Of a stretch of 64,000 nt of DNA, positions 23,880 to 36,309 are shown piece after piece; the first letter of the stretch is position 1; each line of letters begins with the position of its first letter. Source of the DNA: Myxocyprinus asiaticus (Eukaryota; Chordata; Actinopteri; Cypriniformes; Catostomidae); contig NC_059359.1 of the NCBI RefSeq assembly GCF_019703515.2, forward strand, positions 987,501 to 1,051,500, in the 5' to 3' direction. A program made the translations under genes and the position numbers. The notes beneath the pieces were generated by a model that was given only the letters and a program-made list of their open reading frames with translations, had not been told where the DNA came from and made no database searches.

Positions 23880-24590
23880 AGTGTTAAAGTTATAACTTGT
23901 TTCAAGGGTTGTGGGTTCAAATCCCCAAATCTGCAAGTCATTCTGTAAAAAGTTTTGTAGTTCTGTTGATTTTTGTAATGTGCTTAATAGTTGCTGGGCT
24001 TTTCGACAATCAAATTCTGAATTTGATCTCTGTTGAAAAGTTACATCATTATAAATTTGATCATGGTGACTTTTGTGATTTGCTGTAAAAAAACTTCTTA
24101 GCATAGTATGTTCCTTTTGGTGGCTGTTAGCCCAGCAGCTGAGTGGAGCAGTGCTTAGAGCCATGAAATGTCAAATGGAAGGTTCCCAGCTTGATATCCA
24201 CCTTAGCATATCACACATTAGAAATGTGTATAGTTCTGGATAATTTTGTATTGTGCTTACTGAATCGAGGTTGGGCTTTTCCCAATCAAAAGTAGATTTG
24301 CATCTTTGTTGAAAAGTTACATGAATATAAAGTTGATCATGGTAAAAGCTGTGCTCAGCTGTGATTCCTCTAAGGTTGGTATATCTCTTTGTTGATTGGT
24401 AATGTTGTGGCTGTGTGTTGCAGTGGATAGAACACTGAACAGTGGAACAGAAAGTCATGGGTTCAAATGCATCTGGGGCAATATTATCTATGCTTGCTCT
24501 GTGAGATCTTTGGGTTGTGCAGTGGTTGCCATGCTGGTGCTTGGCCCTGTAATTGCTGCTTACAGCTATATTTATTATTATTCTGTCTAG
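23880..24590 (+). repeat. Three tandem cassettes of about 275 bp with tRNA-like B boxes
   Basis: Box B-like motifs GGGTTCAAATCCCC (near 23,909), GGTTCCCAGCTTGATATCC (24,181) and GGGTTCAAATGC (24,461) recur every 270-280 bp. So does the downstream TTGAAAAGTTACAT with GATCATGGT (24,031 and 24,310). A box A-like GTTGCAGTGGATAGAACACT precedes the third. They look like decayed tRNA-derived units rather than functional tRNAs. Confidence 0.5.
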
Positions 24591-24699
24591 TCTTCCTCCT
24601 AATGGGAGTCTATTTTCTCCAATCAAATTTTGATTTTCATTTTGTTATAGATATATCTTCTCTTTTTACATTGTGCTTGAATCTCTCCCAATAAAGAGT

Positions 24700-25842
24700 A
24701 AAAATAACAATAATAATAAAAATAAATAAACATAACTGAAAATTAATTATTACGTTTGATGGCTCCTGTTTCACTCTCTGTTCAAGCTGACGAGTCAAAC
24801 AATCTATAGTATGTAAGTTTCACATGTTTATGGCACCATCTAGTGGTTATTGTGAAAAAAGTGGTTTCAATGTTTATATCGATCTATTTAAAATGGCGGA
24901 TTTGCACAAAAAGTGGCTCTTATGTTGGGATAAATGACAGCTTATTTTAATAAAGTAAATATGACAGTAATGATTATATTGTTACTGATATTTTAAAATG
25001 AGTATTTGCTGAATAAGCAACTTGTGCTTGGTTAAAATTTTGTACATTATTTTATTGAAAACCCCCTTTGAAATCCATGTATCAAATATGATACAACAGG
25101 CTTTTGAGGAATATCTCTCAATCACCATTACTTTACATTCATGCACACCACACAAATTTTTTTTTTTAATTAAAAAAAATTAAAAAAATCACAGAACTTT
25201 GAAAATTCTGACATATATTTTTTATAAAGTATATTAAAAGTGTGAACTAATATTTCTGTGTATTTTTATATATGCAACCTACTCTGTCATTATAAAGATC
25301 TAATTGATGTCATTACATAACTAAACTGAAATCTCCTTTTTTTTTTTCTAAAGGCACAAAAATACTCCATAAAAAGTTGCAAATAATCTTCATTGTGCTA
25401 AAAGCACTTTTCCTCTGCAAAACAATAGGCAACTCCGTATGTTTGCATCTGCCTTTAACATTACTTTAAAAATACTCAAGGGACAAACCCAGAACTGCCA
25501 ACATATCTCACATTTACATAAAGCTGGACTCAATTTATGTTTCGATTGAAAGTGTACATATTTAACCAGAGTTTGCATGCCATTGTATTTGTAAAATTGC
25601 TTGCTGAAGGAAGTTTTAGTTCCTTTTTCAAAATCCCTTCAGTTAGGGCTCCAAAGTCTGAGACCAGAAATAACTATGCTTGTACATTCTTTTCTAATTT
25701 AATAGCATAACAATTAAAATAAAAAAAAATGTACATCAAATTGAGAATGTTGCAGAATTTGGCATGTGTCTCTTTTGCGTTAATGAGAGCATGCACTGGA
25801 GCTGACTGCTGGCTGTATATAATCCCTTATATACTGTATATA
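24700..25842. other. Intergenic AT-rich, no gene seen
   Basis: Low-complexity A/T stretches and no convincing coding sequence between the repeat block and the Tc1-like element. Confidence 0.4.
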
Positions 25843-27426
25843 CAGGTGCATCTCAATAAATTAGAATGTCGTGGAAAAGTTCATTTATTTCAGTAATTCA
25901 ACTCAAATTGTGAAACTTGTGTATTAAATAAATTCAATGCACACAGACTGAAGTAGTTTAAGTCTTTGGTTCTTTTAATTGTGATGATTTTGGCTCACAT
26001 TTAACAAAAACCCACCAATTCACTATCTCAACAAATTAGAATATGGTGACATGCCAATCAGCTAATCAACTCAAAACACCTGCAAAGGTTTCCTGAGCCT
26101 TCAAAATGGTCTCTCAGTTTGGTTCACTAGGCTACACAATCATGGGGAAGACTGCTGATCTGACAGTTCTCCAGAAGACAATCATTGACACCCTTCACAA
26201 GGAGGGTAAGCCACAAACATTCATTGCCAAAGAAGCTGGCTGTTCACAGAGTGCTGTATCCAAGCATGTTAACAGAAAGTTGAGTGGAAGGGAAAAGTGT
26301 GGAAGAAAAAGATGCACAACCAACCGAGAGAACCGCAGACTTATGAGGATTGTCAAGCAAAATCGATTCAAGAATTTGGGTGAACTTCACAAGGAATGGA
26401 CTGAGGCTGGGGTCAAGGCATCAAGAGCCATCACACACAGACATGTCAAGGAATTTGGCTACAGTTGTCGTATTCCTCTTGTTAAGCCACTCCTGAACCA
26501 CAGACAACGTCAGAGGCGTCTTACCTGGGCTAAGGAGAAGAAGAACTGGACTGTTGCCCAGTGGTCCAAAGTCCTCTTTTCAGATGAGAGCAAGTTTTGT
26601 ATTTCATTTGGAAACCAAGGTCCTAGAGTCTGGAGGAAGGGTGGAGAAGCTCATAGCCCAAGTTGCTTGAAGTCCAGTGTTAAGTTTCCACAGTCTGTGA
26701 TGATTTGGGGAGCAATGTCATCTGCTGGTGTTGGTCCATTGTGTTTTTTGAAAACCAAAGTCACTGCACCCGTTTACCAAGAAATCTTGGAGCACTTCAT
26801 GCTTCCTTCTGCTGACCAGCTTTTTAAAGATGCTGATTTCATTTTCCAGCAGGATTTGGCACCTGCTCACACTGCCAAAAGCACCAAAAGTTGGTTAAAT
26901 GACCATGGTGTTGGTGTGCTTGACTGGCCAGCAAACTCACCAGACCTGAACCCCATAGAGAATCTATGGGATATTGTCAAGAGGAAAATGAGAAACAAGA
27001 GACCAAAAAATGCAGATGAGCTGAAGGCCACTGTCAAAGAAACCTGGGCTTCCATACCACCTCAGCAGTGCCACAAACTGATCACCTCCATGCCACGCCG
27101 AATTGAGGCAGTAATTAAAGCAAAAGGAGCCCCTACCAAGTATTGAGTACATATACAGTAAATGAACATACTTTCCAGAAGGCCAACAATTCACTAAAAA
27201 TGTTTTTTTTATTGGTCTTATGATGTATTCTAATTTGTTGAGATAGTGAATTGGTGGGTTTTTGTTAAATGTGAGCCAAAATCATCACAATTAAAAGAAC
27301 CAAAGACTTAAACTACTTCAGTCTGTGTGCATTGAATTTATTTAATACACGAGTTTCACAATTTGAGTTGAATTACTGAAATAAATGAACTTTTCCATGA
27401 CATTCTAATTTATTGAGATGCACCTG
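25843..27426 (+). mobile_element. Complete Tc1-like transposon
   Basis: It is flanked by TA on both sides. The ends are CAGGTGCATCTCAATAAATT and its complement. The inverted repeats are about 201 bp (25,843-26,043 and 27,226-27,426); by eye I see only two mismatches. One open transposase gene lies between them. Confidence 0.93.
26106..27146 (+). CDS. Tc1-family DD34E transposase, intact
   Basis: A 346-residue open frame (alternative start MGKTADLT at 26,142 gives 334 residues, closer to the usual 340). An N-terminal paired-like DNA-binding region (residues about 13-130) has two helix-turn-helix segments, a GRKR motif near residues 76-79 and a basic stretch. The DDE catalytic core follows: first D in FSDESKF (about 155), second D in FQQDLAPAHTA (about 249), and E in SPDLNPIENLWD (about 284). 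These fit DD34E spacing. It catalyses cut-and-paste transposition into TA sites. No stop or frameshift is visible, so it may be active or very recently active. Confidence 0.93.
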   Translation: MVSQFGSLGYTIMGKTADLTVLQKTIIDTLHKEGKPQTFIAKEAGCSQSAVSKHVNRKLSGREKCGRKRCTTNRENRRLMRIVKQNRFKNLGELHKEWTEAGVKASRAITHRHVKEFGYSCRIPLVKPLLNHRQRQRRLTWAKEKKNWTVAQWSKVLFSDESKFCISFGNQGPRVWRKGGEAHSPSCLKSSVKFPQSVMIWGAMSSAGVGPLCFLKTKVTAPVYQEILEHFMLPSADQLFKDADFIFQQDLAPAHTAKSTKSWLNDHGVGVLDWPANSPDLNPIENLWDIVKRKMRNKRPKNADELKATVKETWASIPPQQCHKLITSMPRRIEAVIKAKGAPTKY

Positions 27427-27429
27427 TAT

Positions 27430-28388
27430 ATATATAATTTTCTTTATTTCCAGCTATTTCAAGACTTTTGAAAGCCCTTGTGTCTCTGTAACATAACTGT
27501 CACTTGCTTGATAGTAAAATGTGTAATATAATGACACAAGGTGTCACGTTAAACACTTAGAGTAACGCAATGCATTGAGTAAAAGGGTGTAAAACACTCA
27601 TTTAAGGGTGTAATTGCACTGACTCAGGTGAACTGTGTGATGACATGTTGAAACGGTCACTGACCTACTTTGTGACACTCTACAGAATAACCACCATCAA
27701 ACAGATTGTCTGTTTCCGTCTGTGGTGAGAGTACATTTGACAAAATTCCCCAGCAGTTGAAAGGAAACATTGGTCAACATTTAAAACACTTTTAAACCAT
27801 CAAATGTCAAACCATTGTTTTGGACAACAAACATTGCAATTACTAAGTTGTGTACATTTATAACATTTAGAACACATGCATTTAAATAACCTAAATTAAA
27901 TAATTACTTTTTGGAGAAAAAACTACCATCATCATAGAGCATTATGAATGTATGGCAGTGTGGTTTTATCAAAGGCATTCTTCTTTAGGATTATTTGCAC
28001 ATTCTCGAATTGACTGACAGGCGATGTCTGTATCTAAAAGGTGACTGGCTCTTTTACCTGTGGACTTCCGCTTCTACATTCACCATATTGGGTGTTCCAG
28101 TGTCTTCCATTCTCCCATTCAAGTTCTCCATCTCTGGCTAGAATGAAGAGTAACATTTTAAAGCATATTTATCTTGAATTTTTTGTGAATGAAATTGTTA
28201 AATTACACAGTAATTTGATTGAAAACTGTGGAGACGCTGAATCAGGTTGGAGGCAAATGATTATCACAGTCACTTGAAAAGAGAAAAGCTTCATTTAATA
28301 GTGATTACACACCTGATAACATTAGTGTAAGTGAACATAACTGCTTATAATGTCTTATAACATACTTGCTATGATGCAGTGAACTCTT
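27430..28388. other. Intergenic, no gene seen
   Basis: Only a copy of the short dispersed repeat at about 28,012-28,070 stands out (GACAGGCGATGTCTGTATCT). The remainder is AT-rich. Confidence 0.4.
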
Positions 28389-28723
28389 GGTCCCACTTTA
28401 TTTTAGGTGTCTTTAACTACTATGTTCAAAGATTAAAATACATACGATACAGTGTAATTATTGTGTAACTACATGTTATTCTGCACAATTCTAACAAATT
28501 CACATTTGCCGCTACTGAGGTTGAGGTATGGGTAAGGTTAGGTTAAAGTTAGGTCAGGGTAGGGTTAGGGTGAGGTTTAGGTTAACAGTGTAACTACAGA
28601 TGTAATTACATGCAGGTACTTTAAATGAAAATTCAATGCAACAAATCGTAGGTACATAATAAGTACATTGTATCAAATGCTTAAGTACATAATAGTTAAA
28701 GACACCTAATATAAAGTGGGTCT
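28389..28723. mobile_element. hAT-type MITE with 8-bp target duplication
   Basis: GAACTCTT occurs directly on both sides (28,381-28,388 and 28,724-28,731). The ends are inverted: CCCACTTTATTTTAGGTGTC on the left and the complement of CCCACTTTATATTAGGTGTC on the right. The middle has telomere-like TTAGGG/TTAGGT units near 28,535-28,585. Confidence 0.8.
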
Positions 28724-28729
28724 GAACTC

Positions 28730-31000
28730 TTTTACTATCGCCTTTATTAAGACCTGAATCAATACGTAAATTTATGAAAGTTAAGTTATTAGCTTTATGT
28801 ACCTTTGAGCAAATGTAGGTGTCCTTTCTGATGATGAATATGTTCATTTTTGGTTCAAACTGGGACTGACATATTTAAAGATAAAAAATTTAAAAAAAAC
28901 ACTGCGTTTATCCTATCTGGGTACATCGAGGTCATTTCTGGGTACATTTTCCATTTCTCTTTTTAATTTATAACTAGTAGCACCTAAGAAGCAAGCAAAA
29001 AAACAAAAAAAACAAATTTGTTTTTAAAGCAAGTACTCAACCTAAAAATTATGTCCACATATGTGGACAGCGGGACTAAGTTGTGAAATTTTAAATAATA
29101 TCAAACTATAGAAAGTCAGATTTTTTTCATCAAATTGTTTATTATGTTTCCAGGAGAGTCTCCTGAACTGAGATCAGTCAGTTTAAATGAATTTAAATTA
29201 TGCATTGCGTATAGTGAAGCCAAAATACAACGTCCACTCATGTGTACGTGGGGTCGCACGAGGTTATGGTTAATTACTGAATCGAAAAGCTACATCTTAA
29301 CTATTGCAGGGCAGTTAACATTTGCAAATTCTACATTTTTAAATGATATTTAATATTATTACTAAACTATTTTATTATTATTAAATATTAATAACATTGA
29401 ACTGGACCTTGATACCATAATTATTGATTTATTTATTTTTTTTGATGGTTATAACTTTCACTTTCAATCTTTATTGTTCTCGAAAGGGCATTTCAGGTAG
29501 GCAGCAGCCAAAAACACGATTAACATCAAACAATACAAAAATGATCTTATGAGCTATTTATAGAAGTAATTATTGTGGGAATAAAATCATTGGCTACTGT
29601 CCAAATGTCTTACCGTTGGACCCCTAAAAAAATAATAAAAAAAACACAAAAAAGATTACAAAGATTACAATGAATGCGAATGGGAATGATGCCAAGACCA
29701 GGGAGTTACTTGCCATCTGCATTGTACATTAGATGTCACATTGTGACGTCACTTTAGTCTTTACTGGATTTCTCGTGATATGTGTGAATGTGAGCACAGA
29801 TTACGGGAAAGCTCTGGGCAGTTTGAATGAACAACATCTGTGTAAAAGACGCTATTGTGTTTAGACCTACTTGTGAATTCTGCCCTTCAGAATTTATTTA
29901 TTTATATATTTTTAGATATCTGTTGGGTAAACAAAAAATATTCTACTACAAGACAGTTTAAAACTAGGTGTTTGAGATAAACATCCACTGCTTAAGAATT
30001 TGGATCATTAGAATTTGTATATAGCCAATGTGACTACTTGCCCCGATCTCCCTTATATCAGGGATATAGGTGCGTAATAGTGCACACGCTTTAACTTGCA
30101 TATGTTTGCATTTTGTCCTCACTAAATTTATTTAAAACATTTCTGACATATAATGAATGTCTGTTCATCACTCTAAGTGCTGGATCGTACTGTAAGGTCA
30201 AAGGTTAGCAGGTTACATTGTGCTGCCCATGCAGCATGTGAAGTGTGTTTAACACGTAGCATTTACACAAGTCTGGCATGAGCACAGCGCTGAAGCATGC
30301 TCACTTCAATCATTTATAGAACGGATTAGTTCACTCAAGGGTTACTACAGTATTATATAATCTCAGAACTTGGCCTGGAAATCACAAATCACTTCTAACT
30401 CATACAATGGAACATGTGGATTTTTCAGTATGTGACCATTATGCATAGGTGTAGAGGTGGGCACACACACAACAACAGTGTTTCCAGCTGTGTGGGTGAT
30501 GCTAAATTCAAGATGTTCCTTTACTAGGTTTTGGTGACCTGATTTTGTGGCACCCATCATGTTTCCTGTCTCAAGCGTGGGGCAGGGTGGGGGGTAAAAC
30601 TATACTTTCACAGTAGTGTGGTTTTAAAAGAGCAGCACAATCTCATTCTGAGAGCAATTTTAAAAAAAGAGACCCTTCTTGAAATCTCACAGTTGAATGA
30701 GTTAAAGATCAGATTATTGCTATAAAGAGAGCATTAACTGATGCAGCACTGAAAGTTCAATTTTTTTTGTTGACAAAATTCAACATTTCTGGTTGTTCAT
30801 GATTACTGGATAGTGATTTTTAAATTGTGAAATGTATATTCACAACAGAACTTTCCATGACTTTTCCAGGCCTGGAAATCATAATTTGAAAATTTCCTAA
30901 TATTTGCAGGTTTTTCACTACTAAGGGAACCCTCTATTAGAGGCAGACCTATATATCGGTTTTACCAATGAATCGTTTACTGACAAAAATCTCTGCCGGT
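28730..31000. other. Intergenic; fragment of the TTAA MITE family, no gene
   Basis: At about 29,040-29,275 the sequence matches pieces of the element near 45-46.1 kb (ACTAAGTTGTGAAATTTTAA and CAGTTTAAATGAATTTAAAT). The rest is AT-rich without a coding signal. Confidence 0.45.
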
Positions 31001-32060
31001 AGTTGCTGAAAGTTTTTTCTTTTTTTATTCCTCTATGAATAAAATATCTTGTTTCTCTGTGGCCGTCGCTGAAGGATTCTACAGATAAAATGGTTTGGTT
31101 CTGCAATATGACAGCGTCTTCTAGAGATGAAATAAAAACAATCACTGACACCTCTTGAGGATTTGCTGTATCTAAATCTTTCATCATTTAAAATATTCAT
31201 CCATATTTTTAATCCACACTTCAATGCATATTTTGATTAGATATATATTTAGATCAAGTGTTTTAAATTAAAGCAAGGGTATGCAAAGAAAAATGCGACT
31301 ATATGGAAACGTCCACTGTCAGCACATACACTAACTACTTTTCCATCCAAGGGTTTTTTGTTTTTTTTTTGCGACAAAAGGTGTAGCGCATCAAAACCGA
31401 TATAGCTTATGGAAATGCAAATTAATCGCTAAACTTTCCCAAGTGTCTACATAATATTTTTCCATTTAACTCTAGCACATAAACTCTATGTTGATACTTC
31501 AAATGTTGCGAAAAACTGGTTTGGAAACACTTTGTTGAGAAAATTGGCATTAATGCAAAAATGAAGGGTCACATGACAGAAGTTACCCCAATCATTAGCC
31601 TGTGTTAATCATGACAACAAGGTATACATCCTTGAAAGCCAATTTATTGTATGTGAAGCATTTCTATCAGAAAGACTTGCAGACTTGAGTAAAGTTTAAG
31701 ATGACATTTATTTGATAAATATGAAACATGAAGCGGTCAGAAGAAGTTGTACTTGGAACCCTCAGATCCTGCTGGAGATAGGAGGCAGGGACGAGGAACC
31801 TACCCCAAAAGAGCGAAATAAAATACTACCCCCAAAAGAGATGGTTATGAACCAGGTCTTGTGTTTGCCGTTCAATCTGGAGAAGAGAAAAAGAGATGTA
31901 ACAACCTAGAATTGACACTTGGCATGAAATACACAATATCCCTGGCATGGTTGTGCAATACCTTTGCAATAGGATGAGCCGTGCTTGCGTTTACTGATGG
32001 CTCTTATGATAGAGGGGCATAGTGTGAGTGATATCCTTGCTGGAGGATAGCCCTTGTTGA
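31000..32060. other. Intergenic, unassigned
   Basis: No recognisable protein or RNA. The short frames on both strands lack conserved motifs. It may be the decayed downstream half of the DIRS-type element to its right. Confidence 0.3.
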
Positions 32061-32930
32061 GAGACAATGAGTTTGATTTTGAGCCCTCCGACAAGGCGCC
32101 CATAGTTGTGTAGAATCTTTGCCAAAAGATAAATGTAATATGAGGCCCTATGATAAGGGCGACATTGTTGTGCTCTACCGTTTGCTGAAAGATAAACAAC
32201 ACTGATTATGAACTCTCTGACAAGGGCGGACGTTGTTTGAAATATCTTTGCCAGAAAATGAACACCGTAGCTTAAAGCCCTATGATAAGGGCGACGATAT
32301 TGTGCAATACCTTTTGTTGAAAGAAAAACAAAATTGGTTATGAGCCCTGCGGCAAGGGCAGGCGTAGTTTAATGGTTATCTTTGCCAAAAGATGAACAAC
32401 ATAGCATAAAAGCCATACGATAATGGTGACGTTGTCATGCAATACCCTTTGTAGAAAGATGTACCATGTTGATTATGAGCCCTCCGACAAGGGCAGACGT
32501 TGTTTGTAGAACATCTTTGCCAAAAGGTGAACAACATAGCATAAAGCCATACAATAATGGCGATGTTGTCATGCAATACCCTTTGTAGAAAGATATACCA
32601 CATTGATTATGAGCCCTCTGATGAGGGCGGCCGTTATTTGATGGTTATCTCTGCCAAAAGATGAACAACATAGCATAAAGCCATATGATAATTGCAATGT
32701 TGTCGTGCAATACCCTTTGTTGAAAGATGTACCATGTTGATTATGAGCCCTCCGACAAGGGCAAACATTGTTTGCAGAACATCTTTGCCAAAAGGTGAAC
32801 AACATTGCATAAAGCCATACGATAATGTTGTCGTGCAATAGTTGTTGAAAGAAAAACAACATTACGCATGAGCCCTCTGATAAGGGTGAGCTAGGCTTGT
32901 GCAATACCTATGCAAAGGAAAACCATGTTT
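32060..32930. repeat. Minisatellite with unit of about 135 bp
   Basis: The marker GAGCCCTCCGACAAGGGC (with variants) recurs near 32,068, 32,205, 32,341, 32,476, 32,611, 32,746 and 32,868, a spacing of 134-137 bp that shortens to about 122 at the end. Each unit has two related halves, the second carrying AAGCCATACGATAATGG and TGCAATACC. About 6.5 copies. Confidence 0.8.
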
Positions 32931-33199
32931 GGGACTGTGGAAGCACTGGTGAGGAGGGTGGATATGGCTATACGGTGTCATTGCAGGACAATATAAATGC
33001 TTGAATTTGATGATTCTGTGAGAAGAGATGTGGATGAGCAGAAAGAGCCCCCAACCGCCACCAGATTGGTATGAAAATTTACGGCTGATGGAGAGTTGAG
33101 CATATGTGATATTTGAGGGTTGGGTCAAATACATTTCTGATAGGATGAGGAAGACCAGCAGCTGAGTATCTTGATTGTGGGTTCTTATAGTCCTTGATG

Positions 33200-34740
33200 A
33201 GCAGCCATTGGCTGCACCAATTTTGAATGAGTGCCCCGAGAGACTCGGGGAGGGGACCGCAATATTTGAGGGGTCAGATGCGAAATGTGAACTAGTTTGC
33301 AGTATATAATGTGGAGGTGTCGGGTCAGGAGGAGCTGGAGATTATAGATATCGTTACACAATGACCACACCCTGAGTGGTCTGTTTTGGAGTGTTTGAGA
33401 AAAAAGGGGGAAATGAGCGTGGATTGGGCGAGTCCTTCTGCATGAGTTTTAGCAGAATCTAAAAGGGGGAGGGGTGAGGGGCTTAGTCCGGCAGAAGGTC
33501 TGAAAGGTGTGGGCAGGGGACGGGAAGTATGCTGGTGGAGGGACATGTCATTGAAACTCCTAAAACGAGATAGAGAGTCAGCGATTGAATTGAAAACCCG
33601 GGAATGTGCTCGCTGAGAGAATGGAGTGCAGTTGATGATCTGCCATGTCAAATGTCTCAGTAGGGGTTAAGGAGCTTGGAGGACCTGCCTTATAGATGAT
33701 CGCCACGGCGGTGGTGTCGCAAAAAAAAATACATTTCTATGCCAAGATGGGACCCCATAAAATTCTGCCGACAACGATGGGGTCAGTTTCGAAGATGTGG
33801 ATGAATGGGAGCTGGGTACGAGTGAAAAATTAGTCTGGCCATTTCCCTGCGAACAATGTTCCTATACAGTAGCCTCAAGACCTTCGGAGGGCACGCATCA
33901 GTGAAAAAGGACATGTCGTCTGAGGTCTCAAGGTTTTTATTATGGAATATAGGGAATTCAGTTCCAGTGATTTAGTAATGGGGGCCAAAATTAGAGGTCT
34001 GATCGCAGCAGTCGTCAATAGATACATTGTCAGAGTTATTGATGGAATGGGCTAGCTTGAGGTGAGAGATGGAGCGGCCTTGATGAATGATGCCCTGGCA
34101 AAATAGGTGACCCGAAGGGTCAGCGGATTGCATCTGGAAACTGATACTGGCAAGAGGAAGGAAATGCAAACTAATGATCTGTCTGATTTATAGAGAGGTG
34201 GAGAAGCTTGTGTCTGGGGGAAATGGAGCACGATACCAGTTATTTTGAGAGACATAGAAGGGCTATGGTTTTTCCACTGGAGAGGGAATGCCCAGCTTGT
34301 GAGAAATTTTGTTTAAATGTCCAGGGTGGAGCTGAGAGTGGCACGGGAAAAGAGGAGCAGAGGATCGGAGCAGGTGCATACAGATGGGAGCTTAAAATAT
34401 TGGAAGGATCCGGCATAAGCCTTCCGACTGAGAATTAAATGACTACTTCTACTCATGATTGTGAGCTGGACAGTGAAGTAAAATTTACCACATGATGCCG
34501 AAATTGGCCAGTCAGTGGGATGAATGGGCATGACTTTTTGGAAGCGTCTTGATGTTTGCTTTGGAGAGGAGGGCACCGTGCCCAGCCTTGGATGGGGTTG
34601 AAGTATGTAGATGCGAAAGATGTGATGATTGAAGCTTAAGCTCCTGATAGAGCCTGTAAAACCAGCAGCATGACACATGGTCCATGACAAGTAAAGCTTC
34701 AGTCGACGGAATATTTGGTATCTGCTTCACAAGAAACATT
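33200..34740 (-). pseudogene. Decayed DIRS/Ngaro-type retroelement, RT and RNase H region
   Basis: Pieces are readable in several minus-strand frames. Near 34,560-34,430 is an RT-like segment (GHGALLSKANIK, MPIHPTDW). Near 33,720-33,680 is CDTTAVAIIYKAG, like the RNase H core CDN..V of DIRS-type elements. Near 33,600-33,560 is FNSIADSLSRFRSF, like the NSIADALSRFQ end of that domain. Frameshifts and stops separate them. No tyrosine recombinase was identified with confidence. Confidence 0.55.
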
Positions 34741-35880
34741 AATCCGGCATGGTTTTATCCAAGAGTGAACGAATCTTACTTACCTGTTGCTAAATGTAAG
34801 CTGCCCTGACTGCAAATATATTTATGGTGAATGGAGCGGAGAGCAAAATGCATTTGTAACTTAAAGAATAATAAATAAATAATGCGTTTAGGCAAATCTA
34901 GTTGTAGAAATAACATAGAAAGCATTATGAAGGAGCATATGTCTTACCAGCAGGAACAGAAAATGAACTATAGCGGAATTGAAATAATGAGTTTTTTGAC
35001 ATTTCGTGTCAACTAATCCGGTACAGGTTGGATGGTTGGTTAAATGGATATGATTGAGAACTTAGCTTATTTCTGATGGGGATCAGCTGCTGCCTTGAGG
35101 CAATGATTTTGATGGACTTGGCAAGGAGCGCGCTTCTTCTGATTGCGGTAGATGCGGTGGCTCGACTTAGCGAGGTCTCCTATGTGATTGAGGTCTGGAT
35201 GAAGATCAGGATTTGCTGATCGTTTACACCCTGTGGGTTTGATGCAGGGCAGACAGTTGAAATGGAGTGGCGGCATCATCGGGGAGGGAAGGCAGGCTTC
35301 CCAAGATGTTGGGTGCGATGATGTACAGCTGCGAGTCTTCCCGCTAGAACTACGCTGCTTACATTACTCGCACTGCTATGGATTGGTCTTAACGGCACAC
35401 CTGCACAGATCCGATGCTGCAAACACATCTGCGTCATGACACTTCCAGGAATGCCAACACAAATATCTTGTATCATGCACCTGTCATCGACAGGTGCATG
35501 GAGAACAAATAAATGGCCACTCTTTGCGATTAATTTAATCACGGTAGCCATCCATTTATTTATTAAAGTTGCTTTTCCACACCATTCAAAATAATAGACG
35601 GCAGTCATGGAATTAGCCCACAAGACAAAAAACATATCATTTCTGTGCACAAAGATGTTTTAAATTAAAAATAAATACACAATACTAGCAGAAAAGCTTC
35701 AGTGTGCTTTTTTGGAACACTATATAGCCCAGTTCTATAAAATTATTATTTAGCTTACTTATGAAAAAATGCTGGCAAAATTCCTTGTATTAAATAAAAT
35801 AAATTACCAAACGAAAAAATAATATTGTTAGGACTATATACTTGCCTTTTCTTTTTTCTTTTTTCTTTTTTTTTCTTCTT
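34740..35880. other. Possible 5' part of the DIRS-type relic; otherwise unassigned
   Basis: A 124-residue minus-strand frame at 35,276-35,650 has no recognised motif. Codon use and context give no support for a host gene. Confidence 0.3.
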
Positions 35881-35883
35881 TTT

Positions 35884-36309
35884 ATCCCCTTTTCTCCCAA
35901 TTTGGAATGCCCAATTCCCACTACTTAGTAGGTCCTCGTGGTGGCGTGGTTACTCACCTCAATCCGGGTGGCAGAGGACAAGTCTCAGTTGCCTCCGCTT
36001 CTGAGACCGTCAATCCACACATCTTATCACGTGACTCATTGTGCATGACACCGCGGAGACTCACAGCATGTGGAGGCTCATGCTACTCTCCACGATCCAC
36101 ACACAACTTACCACACGCCCTACTGAGAGCGAGAACCACATTATAGCGACCATGAGGAAGTTACCCCATGTGACTCTACCCTCCCTAGCAACCGGGCCAA
36201 TTTGGTTGCTTAGGAGACCTGGCTGGAGTCACTTAGCACACCCTGGATTCAAACTCGCAACTTCAGGGGTGATAGTCGGCGTCAATACTCGCTGAGCTAC
36301 TCAGGCCCC
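35884..36309 (-). mobile_element. tRNA-derived SINE, copy 3
   Basis: Full-length relative of copies 1, 2 and 4, from TATCCCCTTTTCTCCCAATT to GCTGAGCTACTCAGGCCCC. It follows a TTTTC-rich tract at 35,848-35,882. Confidence 0.8.

Larger units (their letters stand above)
22715..24700 (+). repeat. GGGGCCAAGCACCGAAGGTG-type fish repeat
   Basis: Begins GGGGCCAAGCACCGAAGGTG and carries AATGGGAGTCTGAGG, TATAGCGCCACCACC and GTGGCCGCCATCTTGGATT. I recognise this as a high-copy zebrafish-type dispersed repeat. A SINE interrupts it, and its second half holds three tRNA-like cassettes. No conserved protein is visible. Confidence 0.5.

Noticed and set aside
24171..24626. 151-residue minus-strand frame
   Set aside because: It lies across repeated tRNA-like cassettes and has no conserved motif.
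35276..35650. 124-residue minus-strand frame
   Set aside because: No recognisable domain; possibly part of the decayed DIRS-type element but not supportable as a gene.
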